Assembly (NCBI GenBank): GCA_958295665.1
Contig: OY282560.1
Location: 141,414,091 to 141,478,090 of the forward strand
Source of the DNA: Tipula vernalis
Lineage: Eukaryota > Arthropoda > Insecta > Diptera > Tipulidae
DNA length: 64,000 nt
Direction of reading: 5' to 3'
The notes under the pieces were generated by a model that did no database searches, was not told the origin of the DNA, and worked only from the letters and a program-made list of their open reading frames with translations. Both the position numbers and the translations under genes were made by a program. This document shows positions 11,879 to 25,500 of this stretch, in pieces (position 1 is the stretch's first letter; each line of letters starts with the position of its first letter).

Positions 11879-13805
11879 CCCTTAGATGATGTTAACATTT
11901 ACCTTACACTAAATATGTTTGGGGTCGCATAGGACCCCTTTACATTTTTAAATATACGTAGATATTACTTTCCTGTTATTAATAAAAAAACTAATTTAAT
12001 TTCCAAAGTTCAATTTATTTAATAATTACGCAAAAATATATGTTACATATTGTATGTAAGACCTATGTTGACATTTAGTACAAAAATATTTTAAATGCTG
12101 CTTACAAGCAAAATGATTGCATTCCTCACATCGAATATGATATTTAGTGTCCGATTTTCTTGGACAGATATTGCACCGTCCACGCTTTGCCTGATTAGAT
12201 CTAACAGCCTAAGAAGTAGATGGTTGACTTTCAGTCTCTGAACTCGCAGTATCAGTTTGTTATTCTAGAACAATGTTTTTTGCCGAAGGACCTCGCAGTA
12301 ATGTTTCTCTTCTACGTATTAGCGGTTCTATAAGGTTTAGACCCAATTCCTCTAAGAAAATTCCTCGTTTGTGGGTGTTATTTTTATGATAATTCGGGAA
12401 AATTTCACACCAAATTACGAATGAATTACAGCGGAACGTTTTTCATCTGTGTTAGTAGTGTCGGAATTTCGGGTTTGTTTTTTCTAATAGTGCCCAACGT
12501 CGTTAAATTTGTTTTTAGTAGCACCTGCCCTGAATTGTAACTGGTAAAAAAAATTATCGCAGGTTATATTTTGACCTCTTAAAGCGAAAGTTAGATCAAG
12601 GACAACTCGGCAACCTTGATTCTTTTCCGGTTTGTCTCCAATTTTTCCTGTGTAGACTTGCTCTAAATGGTATTAATTGCTCATCTACTCTTACATTATA
12701 CCCAGGATTATAGAGCTTAGGCAAAATCTCAACCCATAGATTCCATATATCGCGTATTGGAGCGAGTTTATTATAAATATTTCTATTTTGCCTTGTATCT
12801 TTGTCATCGAAGCGTATAACTCGTGATAACTGCTTAAATTTTTCCAACGACATAGTAGCGCGAAATATAGGCCTTCCTAATTTATCATCGCATAATTTTA
12901 GTAGAGATTCATGGTTTGAGCGATATACTCCAGCTAAAATCATGAGTCCTATATAATCATGTAGGTCCATATAATCAATGTTTATCCATTTTTCACTATA
13001 AATTTTAGCACCCTCCTTGTTTGTCATATCTAAAATAATTTTTTCGATAGGAGGCGGGAAATAAACTAAAACCGTTTCTTTTAGAGTACGTGCTCGAGCG
13101 GTGGCATATGAAATCGGTCCTGGTACATTTTTTATTATATTTGATGTCGAAGTACGACCGATAATTGAAAGCGCGATCGAACTCCATACAATATCATTAT
13201 TCTTACAAGCTAAATTAATTACATTTTCAGTTTGATTCTGATTAGTAATTTCTTCGTCGTTGTCTTCCTCTTCACTGCTATCAAACGAAGTTACTGGTAT
13301 AACCAATTTAAAATCGTCCTCACTTTCGGAAATATTTTCTTCAAAATCAGTTTCGATTTCAAACTCCATAGCTCAAAACTGACAATCAGCACAACGGTAA
13401 CTTATGAATATTTGTTAGTAACAGTAAACTTTTGTTTTAATTTTTCTTACAAACAAACTAACAGCAATATTATGTACATTATATATTATTAACAACAATA
13501 TAACCAATAATAATAATAAAACAGTAATAACACTAATAACAATCAAACACTTTGAAGAAACTCACAAGAAAGCGTATAACCAATATTTAGTCTGGGGTCT
13601 TATAAGACCCCCAAACGTCCCTAGTGTATGTATGGCGATGTATAGATAATATCAATAATTATTAACCGTTATACTCAATTATGTATAGCATCATATAAAA
13701 TAATAAAAGTCAAGAAATATCACTTTGTATTGTCAATTAACAAAAGAGCCATAATAAGTTAAAACTTCCCTGGGGGTCGCATAGGACCCCAACAGCGTTT
13801 AAGGG
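11879..13805 (-). mobile_element. piggyBac element, 1927 bp, TTAA target duplication
   Basis: The ends are CCCTTAGATG at 11879 and, read inward on the other strand, CCCTTAAACG at 13805. TTAA flanks both sides (11875-11878 and 13806-13809), the target used by piggyBac transposons. Near each end lies an 18-bp near-palindrome GGGGTCGCATAGGACCCC (about 11920 and 13771), and a related GGGGTCTTATAAGACCCC lies near 13594. The transposase reads on the minus strand from 13369. The element interrupts another reading frame exactly at a TTAA. Confidence 0.85.
12055..13369 (-). pseudogene. piggyBac transposase pseudogene
   Basis: The first 257 codons from the ATG at 13369 are intact: an acidic N-terminus (residues 1-45), then the DDE_Tnp_1_7 fold with YMDLHDYIGLMILAGVYRS, RVIRFDDKDTRQ and VDEQLIPF, the last holding the first catalytic Asp. 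The frame is then lost. In other frames one can still read YTGKIGDKPEKNQGC, VVLDLTFALRGQNITCDNFF (second catalytic Asp region) and, at 12060-12175, the C-terminal cysteine-rich domain (RGRCNICPRKSDTK, RCEECNHFACKQHL, CTKCQH). Stops and a deletion between the catalytic core and the cysteine-rich domain make it inactive. The conserved PSKP-GIK segment after VDEQL is missing. Confidence 0.8.
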
Positions 13806-14199
13806 TTAAATTAGATTGAAAGTATCGTGTTTTGGTGTGACGTCTGGAATAATGACTTTCGTAGCTAGGAAAACTGTTTACATAATATTTTACTTCATTA
13901 ATTTTTTCGTTAGAAAGCTTTGAATGTGACGAATAGGTACCTCATAAATCAGATAGTTCCACCTAAATTTGCTTCCGTTTTTAACATAGTTTTTAGAATA
14001 TTATCCGTGATGAGTTTGACTTAGTAGTATTAACAACTTGTTTCTCTCCACGTAATTCTGAGAATTTTTGATTTTGATGGTAGTCATTGATTCGTTTGTA
14101 TCCTGGGCCATAGACAGCATTAATTTTGTACGAAAAGACATTCTTATTACATAAAACAACTAACAATTTAGATGAGAAATAACTTAAGTAAATCAAGAT

Positions 14200-14904
14200 A
14201 CATCATAATGTTTTTAGAAAATGTTTTCAACTTCCCGTTAAACTTTATCAAATTGAAAATTTGAAAAAAACGCTTATGTAATTTTGAAATGTATGAAAAA
14301 AATTTAGAACAATAACTGAATGACAAAAACACAAATTTGATTTTTTGAAAAAGGACTTAGAACAACTTAAGTTTTTATTCCCAAATTTTAAAATCCAAAA
14401 ACTACCAATTTTTATTTTTGTTCAATTGCTTAGGTCAACTTCGCAAAATTATTTTAAATTGAATTTTTCAAAATGTGACTTAAGTGTTTTTTCGGTTTTC
14501 ATTATTTCCAAGCGGAGGGCGTATCGTCTTTGGAAGCAAGGGAAGCACTGATTTTCTATAATTCTAACTCAAAATGCTAATATGCTTCATTACATGATCT
14601 TTAAAATGTTCATATTGGCTGGAGAGCGGACAAGAGCGTTTTCTAAAAAAAGAAGAAACTATTTACCCGCTCTAAATGTAAAAAACGAATTGAAAAAAAA
14701 ATCCAAAAGAGAACTAAAATAACGTTTGATTATTTCTCTATGAACTATTATACTGCATAAAACTATCTTCATTTACATTAGCTTCTATTTCTTGGTTTTC
14801 TCGATTGCTTTACATTCTACAACCATACGATCGTTCCTTAACATAAAGATATCAGAAAACCGTAAATGTTTCAAAACGTGTATGAGTTAGTTTTTCACAA
14901 CCCA
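14200..14904. other. AT-rich DNA without recognisable genes
   Basis: Nothing supportable beyond short A/T runs. It may include the 5' flank of the FDLQQ-family ORF. Confidence 0.5.
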
Positions 14905-15296
14905 GGCTGCGGACCAATAGCCGGGTAAATCATTTAGCACAGTAAATTTTAATTTTAGTACAAATTTACCTCAATTGGTGTACGAATTCTCTAGAAGTAA
15001 AAATGGTTTAATGGGCACAAATTATGATTTGAAGGGTTGAAATCACTGGCTATTAGGTACAAAGAAAACACGTCAAATATTTTTATTGCTTTTCATTCGT
15101 TTATTACCTGTACGTACATTTAATACATATAATGGAAACGCGAAAATTTTAACAAAAATCAGTGAAACATGAAAAAAGTTAAAAACAACGGTTTTTTCAT
15201 ATTTTACCCAATTTTTTAGTACAATATTTGAATTTACCCGGTACACTGTTAAAAAGTAGGTAAAATAACAATTAACCCGACTATTGGTCCGTAGCC
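14905..15296. mobile_element. candidate MITE with about 30-bp terminal inverted repeats
   Basis: The left end reads GGCTGCGGACCAATAGCCGG and the right end, read on the other strand, GGCTACGGACCAATAGTCGG. Both continue with GTAAAT/GTTAAT-type sequence, and the similarity extends inward over AATTTACCC motifs. The 392-bp segment is AT-rich and non-coding. No certain target duplication; CTA/CCA flanks are only suggestive. Confidence 0.65.
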
Positions 15297-15610
15297 CTAG
15301 AAAGAGATGTCGTGTATGTGTTGTGTTTATGTGTGAAAGTTTTCAATAAAAATCACTGTTGAAGCCAGCCCAACTTTCGATAGTCGATATTGGTATGATC
15401 CAGAAGTTTAACCTGCGCGTTTGTTTCCAAGAAAAATAAAACTTTTGATAGTTCACTGTTTTGAAATTCATTCAATTTTTTCTGTTTTTTAATATCGCTC
15501 ACTTGAGCGACTTAGTCAATTTAGTGCATTTACGCAGCCTTCAGGGTTTTAGTTATATCATCTTTCAAAGTTATTGCTTCCCTCAAATCGTTGGTCACAG
15601 TCATCAGTTC

Positions 15611-17433
15611 TTAAAAATGTACGTTAGCATTAAGTAAAGTTGCGGCAGCTGGGTATATATTTTGGTTTAGTCCGACTAGTTCCTTCATAACCCTTGTTTT
15701 AACAACGGGAAAGAAGCGGTACCATAAGTGACCAGGTTCTGTACGTACATTGGTCTTCCTGGCATGTTCCCGAAACCGCAAAATTATTTTGAAGATACTT
15801 GATTGTATTGTTGGTCCGACTAGGAGTTCATCATTGAGCGAAGCGGCCGATCCGGTTTTGGCTGGTGCATCGAATACTAATATTAACATTGTGCTGATGC
15901 TAACCTTCTTTTAACTTCCTCAACCGGCAACCTCGTATTAGCAACAAAACAGACTTCACTTTCCTCTTCGTCATTCGTCTATTTGGTTAGCTCAACTGTT
16001 TATCAATATTGACATCAGCTGAATATTTTATTATTGTAGACAATGAAGAGCGATGGTTCAAATTTCACCTTGGCGTCCAACCAAACCCATCCAAATAAGG
16101 TCTATTGTATGATAATTTGACCTTTTAGCCTAAAATTTGCTAAATTACATCTGACCCCAATAAAATGTCTATGGCGTTTGATTTATTTGTTTCAGGATCT
16201 ACTAATTCAATGCTAGTCAATAGACTTAAGTCGTTTTGGTGTGGTGTTGGTGGTGGAAGTGCAGTAGTTACTTCGACGTGAAATTCTTAGTTGTAGTTGC
16301 TTAGACTGGTCATCTGGATTGATGTAATCCTTTTTGGAGTCTCTCCGACTTTATCGATTCATACAGGCTTCCGAGATAACCCTATTTCCACACCAATCCT
16401 TTACCTTTACCAAGGCCGTTGGTGGCATTGATTGTACTAATAAATATGTCTTTAGATTTCCTTGATAACACGTCCGATGCCTGGTGCGGTTAACTTAGAC
16501 TCTGTTGGCTTTAAATGTAACAATGTTTAATGCTTCTTTGTACATATTTGATACCTTCTTTTTGAGTTATATTGATATTGTGAGTGAGTGTCCAAGAGGC
16601 AATTAACTAACGGTTCTAACTATCGTTTCTCTGCTAGTCATTCGTTTTATTTGTATACTTTTTACTCTGATACAAAATATGATCGTAAGAATCGCAAACA
16701 TCACATTTTACCGAAACAATTGCAAACGATCGTAAAAGCTTTCCATTAGAATTTGGACCAGTCCTTCTACTTTCTGACTTACGGGATTCCAGAGCATCTG
16801 ATCTTTTGCCTAAGGATTTCAAAAAATCGTCAATAGTTGGAAAATCTACATCGCACGTCTTTTGTACATCGCATGACTTTATTGAGTAGCATTAATAATG
16901 AGTCTATAATCCCGTGTTGCTCAGTTTCCTCCCAATGCTCGCAGCTATCTAATAATTTCGTCTGAACTATTTAGTAGTTTCCGAAGGTTAGTTCAGAAAC
17001 CATTGTAGATATTGAAACTTTTGGCGAATGTCATAGAATAACTGCCATTCCGTGTATTCTCCGCTAAATGATAGAAAATTAATTTTTGTCAGTTTCACTT
17101 GTATAGACCTTTCAGTATTCATTGTGGTATCAAATAATGATGAATCTGTATCATTCATGCTTGCCTATCTATCCCGTTTACTTAAACTCATATTAAATAT
17201 CTTCGAATATATGAATTCCCGAGGCTTCATCATGGCTTATAAAAAATATTTCCCGTTCCTCTTCACCAACATTTTTTTAACAATTTTTTAGTACGTTTTT
17301 GACGAACAGATATACCAAAAATGTCTGAACTAGGCTGTAATTGTCAAAAATATTTTGCTAATTTAGATATTTGCTCAGTAATGATGCTGTGTTCCGTCTG
17401 AAACGCATCTAATTTTTGTTGACTGGTAGTCAT
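15611..17433 (-). pseudogene. BEL/Pao LTR-retrotransposon gag-pol remnant
   Basis: Reading the minus strand from the ATG at 17431-17433 (MTTSQQKLDAFQTEH) gives a decayed gag. It contains TIDDFLKSLGKRSDALESRK and a partial zinc knuckle CDVCDSYDHILYQ (16640-16840) in which later Cys positions are lost. Near 16150-16200, NAIDILLGSDV matches the end of the BEL-type aspartic protease (IDxLLGxDxY). At 15611-15889, VFDAPAKTGSAASLNDELLV and IILRFREHARKT match the start of Pao/BEL reverse transcriptase (VFDAxAK...SLNDxLLxGP...LLRFR). The catalytic YxDD part, RNase H, integrase and LTRs were not found, so the copy is truncated and full of stops. Confidence 0.65.
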
Positions 17434-18098
17434 TACTTTTCTATTTTATAAGATTTAGTTTTTGGATAGTCACAAATATAAACAAAATGAAGGCACTATA
17501 GCAGAAGTTTGCAATGATAGATTTCCACAAGGTGCAGTGATGGTAATTTCCAAGGTGGGCGTCGGATGGCTTGCAATTTTACTTGCTCACTTGTGACCAA
17601 CCAAACTTTATATTAGAGTTAAAATCCAAATTTTATAGAAATAAATAAAAAAATATCAATGAAACTGAACACAACAGTTTTAATCTGCGAGGGTATTTGT
17701 GAATTCGGTTCGAATGTATTCGACTCAAGATTCGATGTATCCGAAGTACAAAGTTCTTCTATAAATAAGAAACGAACGAAACTGATTCATTTAAAATAAA
17801 AATCCAATACAAAATATCGAATCCAATTACCAAATAGCTCCCGTAGCAACATTCTGATACTTTTAGACTGTTTAGGTATTATTTTTCCAAAGCATTCTGT
17901 GTCGATTGCTATAATATGCTCTTGAAAAACTAATGCCAAAATAGTCTAAAAATGTCATAATAAATCAATTCTCAATTCACAGGGAAAACAAGAATAGTGC
18001 TCTGGTCTGCGATCCTAATTGTTGGGTTACAATGATCAAGCTCTGAACTACCTAACGCCAAGTGTTTCCCTACCTCCAAAAACCAGTCTACGCCACTG
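17434..18098. other. AT-rich DNA ending in a hAT-like terminus
   Basis: No coding signal. The last bases before the TA array read, on the minus strand, CAGTGGCGTAGACTGG starting at 18098. CAGTGGCGTA is a frequent start of hAT terminal repeats, so this may be one end of a hAT or MITE. No partner end was found in the window. Confidence 0.4.
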
Positions 18099-19780
<1,682 letters not shown>

Positions 19781-19784
19781 CAAT

Positions 19785-20532
19785 GGGAACGTTTATACGA
19801 TGGAAAACATTCATTGTTTTACCACTTCACGTCAATTCCCTTGCACACAATTTGATTCACTTGTACTTCGATCCAAAAATCGACCGAATTTTTGGTTTCT
19901 TCGTAAGCAGTGAAGTCCTGCTCGGCCAAGCCATGAGTCATCGACCGGAACAAGTGGTAGTCGGAAGAAGCAATGTCTGGTGAATAGTTCTCCATTGATG
20001 GTTTCGTTAGGTTGGAGTAGCTCATATTAGATCTCTCCGAATTGATCCCACCAGATGCACTGCATTAGCTTCTTCCCATGAATATTCGGTTTGGCCGTTG
20101 AAGTTGATGCATGATTGCGCTTACCCCACGATTTTCTGCGCTTTGGATTGTCGTAGTGGATCCACTTTTCGTCCCTCGTCACGATTCGATGCATAAAACC
20201 CTTCCGATTTTGTTTTTGGAGCAGTTGCCGCACGTGAAAAAACTGCGTTCGAAATCCAATTTCCTTATTTTTGCACCATAACCATGGCCTTGAGACGGGT
20301 TTGAATCACTTGTTGAGTCACTCCCAAAGTTTCAGCGAGCTCCTCTTGAGTTTGACATGAGAATCTTGGTCACTTTTAAAACGCCGGAACCAGTACTTCC
20401 TGTTTTTATTAATGGAGCATGTTCCCCATACGGTTCATACAGCAATCGATGTCCATCAGCTGCTCTTTTCTTAAAATTAAAAAAAAGGAGCGCTTCCCAC
20501 AAATTGTGTTTTGTTGGGACAAAGGTTGACAT
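19785..20532 (-). pseudogene. mariner (Mos1-like) transposase pseudogene
   Basis: The minus-strand ATG at 20532 opens MSTFVPTKHNLWEALLFFNF and AADGHRLLYEPYGEHA, clearly the N-terminal DNA-binding part of a Mos1-like mariner transposase. The linker region is deleted and frameshifted. The middle block (20027-20233) has HRIVTRDEKWIHYDNPKRRK with the first catalytic Asp, then STSTAKPN and CIWWDQFGEI. About 60 residues holding the second Asp motif (HDNAPSH in the family) are missing. The last block (19819-20025) keeps YSPDIASSDYHLF with the third Asp, followed by GLAEQDFTAYEE. Without the second Asp it cannot be active. Terminal repeats were not found. Confidence 0.85.
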
Positions 20533-20639
20533 TGTTAGAGCACAAAAAAGGATGTTTTTTACACTTCAGCGAAATGACACAAACTGATTTTTAGAGGGAA
20601 ATGATGACGATTTAATATGAACGTAGTTAGAAGATAATC

Positions 20640-21340
20640 CGATATGGCAAAACACAAATCCCTCAAAACTTATTTGTATACCCAATAAATTTCTTTGTGA
20701 AATTTTGCAAAATTAGGGAGTGAAATCGGTTTCGTTTCTAGCTGAGCGAATTGTTTTGAAATAATTGACGAGCGTGTTGAAAGTAGGAAGCCAACACAAT
20801 AACAGCGCCCTCCATGAGACAAGCGCTTATTCGGGAAGTTCCATTGTGGATTTTGAACAGAGCCTCTGCTTACCTATCTAAAAGATTCAGAAGCTTGATT
20901 ATTCATCTATTTTTACGTTATCGAAATAGGGGCAAATATTGTTAAAATTGAGCGTCACTCGATATTTGTTGGTTTGCCTGTCTAAATTCGGCCAAAGGGG
21001 TTCGCCGTAGATCAACAATATAGGATCATACTTGTTTAAAGAAAGTTTTCAGTGGTGGCACTTAAAGTTGTTGCTTCTTCGAGTTGTTAAAAATTACGAA
21101 AATTATTTCACCATTTTTAATGTAGACACCAATATGAACAACTACAGTCTAACGTTCAGAAATTGAGAAACTAACGAATCGCCAAACTGCAACCTTGCTT
21201 CAGGCATCGAATATCTTCTCGGGTTTAGACTCGGCTCCGCCATGAACCTACTTCAGGTAGGTTAGCTATAAATAATTTTTGATTTCAAGCTGAGGTTCGA
21301 GTAAAATACGTCGTTATAAAATATAAGCATTTCAAGTCAA
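20640..21340. other. AT-rich DNA without recognisable genes
   Basis: No supportable coding or RNA feature. The stretch separates the mariner remnant from the foldback repeat. Confidence 0.4.
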
Positions 21341-21341
21341 G

Positions 21342-21640
21342 TTAACCCTTTTTCAGACCAAATTAACAAATGTTCAAATCAAATTAACATTTTTTCAAAC
21401 GTAGTTAACCAATTTTCCAATCTAATTAAATTAATTTTTTTTTCAGCAAATTTAGCAAAATTGATAACTTTAAATTAGTCACAGAATTGCATTTTGCTAA
21501 ATTATATTGTATGTATTGTATATTTTGCAAGACAAAAAATTAATTTAATTTCATTTGAAAATTGTTGTTAAATTTATTTGAAAAAAGTTTAATTTGTTCT
21601 GAAAATTGGCTAATGACGGCTGTTTGGTTTAGAAATTGGT
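21342..21640. repeat. degenerate foldback / MITE-like inverted repeat
   Basis: The left arm (21342-21450) and right arm (21522-21640, read on the other strand) align over about 100 bp. Both contain CAAATTAA-type words, TTTTTTCAAA, AACCAATTTTC/AACAATTTTC and the shared AATTAAATTAATTTTTT, and end inward near TTTGC. The roughly 70-bp loop is AT-rich. Each arm also contains short internal repeats of the AAATTAAC word. Confidence 0.5.
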
Positions 21641-21649
21641 TAATTTAAA

Positions 21650-24600
21650 ATACGAGCTATAGATTCAAATCTGTCGGTTATCAAATCAGAAAATAATTTA
21701 GGCTCGATGTCGAATTGAATTTGTCCAAAAAGTTTTGCAGTTGTAACAAGACGGATAGTTGTCATCGGCTTGTTAACAGTAATTTGTGTGCGCACTCAGC
21801 GGATTTTGAGTGGTAATCATTATGGCTAATAAAATCTGTTCCAATAAAAATAAATCTGTTCCAATTCATCAATCCAAACATTGACAATAGTAAATTCAAA
21901 AACCTAATTTAGGGCGAAAGTAATTTTTCAGCTTCAGTGTAGGTATACCAATTTCTTTTACAGGGTAACGTTAACGACTTTGATTTGATGCATAAGCACC
22001 TATACTAGAAGTGATTACTGAGCTCACCACCAATTACAGATTATGACTTTTCTTCTAAATGTGATATCTTTCGTTATTTGAAATGTTTTCCGTTCGATGC
22101 CCATTCGATATCTATGAGCAAGACTATTGCTTAAAATTCATATATCAGACTAAGGGTTGAACTGATCATAAGCCCCATTATATCTTAATTTTAACTCTTC
22201 AACACACGATTTATACATAAGTTGCCTATGGCATTTTGTCTAATTAGGAACAACTATAGCATGCAAATTATGCTAAGAAAACGACATCCACCTTGTACAA
22301 ACGGAGCCATATTTTAGATACCCGTCTTGATTATCTAGATTAGTACCGAATCAGATGTCTTTAGGGAGGCCAACCTATGTTTGGCGATTGTAATTACTTC
22401 CACAAATAATTCAAACTCTATTGCGAATCGTTACGTTATAGCGGCATTTGCTGAACATTTTAACGAAAGCACCTCAGTTCAAAATCTATACGCTAATTAA
22501 AACAGCTTGTTAAAATACGTTATTTTACAGAACCTATTTTTCAGTTACTTTTAGTGTTTCACAATTTTTAATAGTGTTTCAAATTCGGAGGTTTGGACTC
22601 TACTGAAATTGTATTCACAAAGTACAACACACGATTAATTTTTTGGTCTTGGTAATAATCCTATCAAATTTAACTCAAATTACGAAATTATAAAATATCT
22701 CACGAATTCGAAGTTCCTGAAAATGATCAAATGTTGCTATGTAAACATTGAAATTTCTTTCAAATTTTTTCAGACCATCTCTTAAAGGTTAAATAAGTTA
22801 AACTTTATCAGACCATTTGGCTTTTATATTGTGATTAAATTATGGACGTCAATTACAGTACGTCATATATTTAGTGAGATAATGATTTTCGGTCCAGCGA
22901 TTGAATCACAATTCATCCATTTCATTTATTTCTTCTTCATTATCTCATTTGAACAAAATATGGACTTGCTCCACATTCAAAATAAACGACTCACATAATA
23001 TGATTAAAAGTACCTAAAAGCATAAACAACAAAATTTGATTAGTTTGTAACCTTAAACTCTATCTTGAGGATATACTAATACCGTTATTAACAAGTATGT
23101 GGTAATCTTTCTCAAGTTTCAAGGAAACCAAATATGGAAATCAATATAGTAAGCAAACGCGTTAATTATTAAAATCACGCACAAACTGATTATCTTAACT
23201 TCCGAAATATATTAATGAACTTAAGGTTTTTTTATTTTTTATTTTGCTGCTAATCAGTCGTTCCAATTTAATCAATGATTAATTTGTTTAAATTAATCCG
23301 CATTTTTTAAACCCATTATTGACATTTCTGTAGAACATTACAAAAGAGTAGTAATGATAAACGCAAAATACCTCGAAGCTAGTATTCCACAAGAAAAAAA
23401 TCGATTAATCTTTCAATTATATTTCAATCTACAGAATTAGCTATATGTACGAGTATATCTAATTTCTGAAAACAAAACAAGTTTTTGATTTTTGAATATC
23501 AAGTTAGGAGATTGATTAATGATTTTTTTTTTTTTTTCATCTTACAAAATAATTAAAAACTTTGTTAATTTTGTATAATAATTTCGTTTTTTTTTTGTGT
23601 TATGCTACTTAAAAATATAAGTTTTAAACCCTTAAAGCAATTTTGAATAATTTATCGCGTTTACGGGAAAGCATAATTAATTTGACTGTTCATTATTTAT
23701 ATTGCGAGAAAATCTTTTGTCTTTTGAAATTAAATCCCTGGCAAAATATTGTATCAGTTAATATAAAAATAATTATTTTTAAGTACTGATTGTCAGTCGA
23801 TTTACCTGTTAAAATGTTTTTTTTTTTTGTGTTTTTTTAATCCGTATTCAAATTTTTAATCCTTTATTTTGATGTATAAAACCAAAGTTTATAAATTTAT
23901 AAACAAAATCTCGATATAGCCATCATTCGCAAATCAAAAAAAAAAAAAAAAAATTACCACACTACAGAAAACTTTTGACATAAAGCTTTTGTATAATATT
24001 TTCATTTTGTTTATACATGAAACACTAAATAAACACCAAATTACATTTATTGGCGTCAAACCACTCTTCATCTCTCAACTCTCATTAAAATTTCTATCTA
24101 TGTACGAATATATTATGTATATTTCTGTGTATGGATGCTGCTGATACGAGTACGTTATTCTGATATATCGATTTTGTTATCAACTACGTCAAATTTTTCC
24201 AAGCTGTAAACAATTAATTTTTATTTTTTAGTTTAGACTTTAGAGAAAAAAATTCCGGAAATTAAATTGCATCTCACATATCTTCCATCATAATCATCAG
24301 TGCTGTCACCATCATATTTAGAATTCTTGTACTTTGTAAAGTATAGTTAGAATTTTTTTTTTGCCTATGTTTCATACTCTATGTTTCATTTATCATCATT
24401 AAAATATAATTTTAGAATTTTGGTTTATGATTTTGAAATTTGTATGCCAAGTTTGGAATGTTAGACAATTAAAAGTGGAGTAGCGAATATAAATCGATAT
24501 TGCATGTTTTAATTTTGGCAGGATAGTAGTGAAGTTTTCTTAGTGTGATATTAAATATTTGTTTGTCTATCGACAAACAGTGACTCAACCGCAAGTTTTA

Positions 24601-25500
24601 CGGGCAATAGTACAGTAACTAAGTTTCCCATGACATGAAATTCTTTTTCCGAGACCATATAAGTCGAATTCACATTCAAATCAATGAGAGTTCTTTAAAT
24701 ACATGATCGTTATTCTTAGAACCGTTTAAACATTATAATCAGGCTAGCCCTGTATGGTGATGGTCTAAACCTCAAAACTAATCTTTTCATTTTTTTTTTG
24801 TGGGAGGAACCACATGACTGTGGGACAGAATTGAGAGTTTATAGTATCCTTGTTGCGACACTTCCTAAACTGCACGCGACCGAGGTTTTCTTTTAAAACA
24901 AAACTTATCACCCACAAAAAAGAACACTGCCTTGATATTGTTTATATTTTAATTTTAAAAATATTTATTGAAATTTTATAATGTTCACAATATTCTTATT
25001 TTAATTTAATTCAATTATATTTTTTTTAGTTTTCGACTAAAGAAAACTTTTCACAATTTTGAATTTTATTTATTTGAAAAATTAAGTGTTACAAAAAAAT
25101 GGAGTAATATGTTGCATCACTCGTATGCACAAAAATACTCTCTACCACTTGACACTGGTAAGTTTCGCGATTGGAAAAAAAAAAAAATATTAATTAGACC
25201 TTTTTATTGTAAAGGAAAAACAACGACTGGGTAAGAAAAAAAAACTTTATCGAGACGATGAACAAAATTAATAAATGAATTTATCTTGCTGCGTTGCCAA
25301 AATCAAATTAAAATTAATGAATTTTATAATTTCGTCGTTAGCTAACATCCCGGCGTTATAAATATAAATATCGCTAATATATTGGGCACAATGTCTGAAT
25401 AACTACGTTTATGCGGTGCACGCCAATATATGTAATTTGCTATATTGTGGCGGAGAAACGAATGAGTAAATATAATTTGTGTATTTACATTCGTTTGAAC
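21650..25500. other. AT-rich DNA without recognisable genes
   Basis: About 3.9 kb of AT-rich sequence with poly-T and poly-A runs (near 23523, 23590, 23818 and 23939). No reading frame, tRNA-like box or terminal inverted repeat stood out. Confidence 0.5.

Larger units (their letters stand above)
10870..14200 (-). pseudogene. unclassified insect repeat-family ORF (FDLQQ/SDNxxGQNKN type), split by piggyBac
   Basis: I recognise the pattern as a multicopy family in insect genomes but cannot name its class; it may be transposon-encoded. In coding order (minus strand) I see: a possible N-terminal block (14190-14040), SFPSYESHYSRRHTKTRYFQ just before the piggyBac insertion, MYKIYREQYSNIVSLTKYSQ just after it, then CSTCENFKMQIQ, HHEQADVAYKCKS, FAFDLQQYLPTPYLENS, FYKRQL, FTVHDFVTNQPYCYM, LYSDNSTGQNKN (near 11325) and finally KKKDLLDLLQFIDPTHHNFY (near 10975). 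The order and spacing suggest a nearly full-length protein. Frameshifts and stops accumulate toward the 3' end. A 60-bp GT-AG intron-like segment lies at 11734-11793. Confidence 0.55.
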
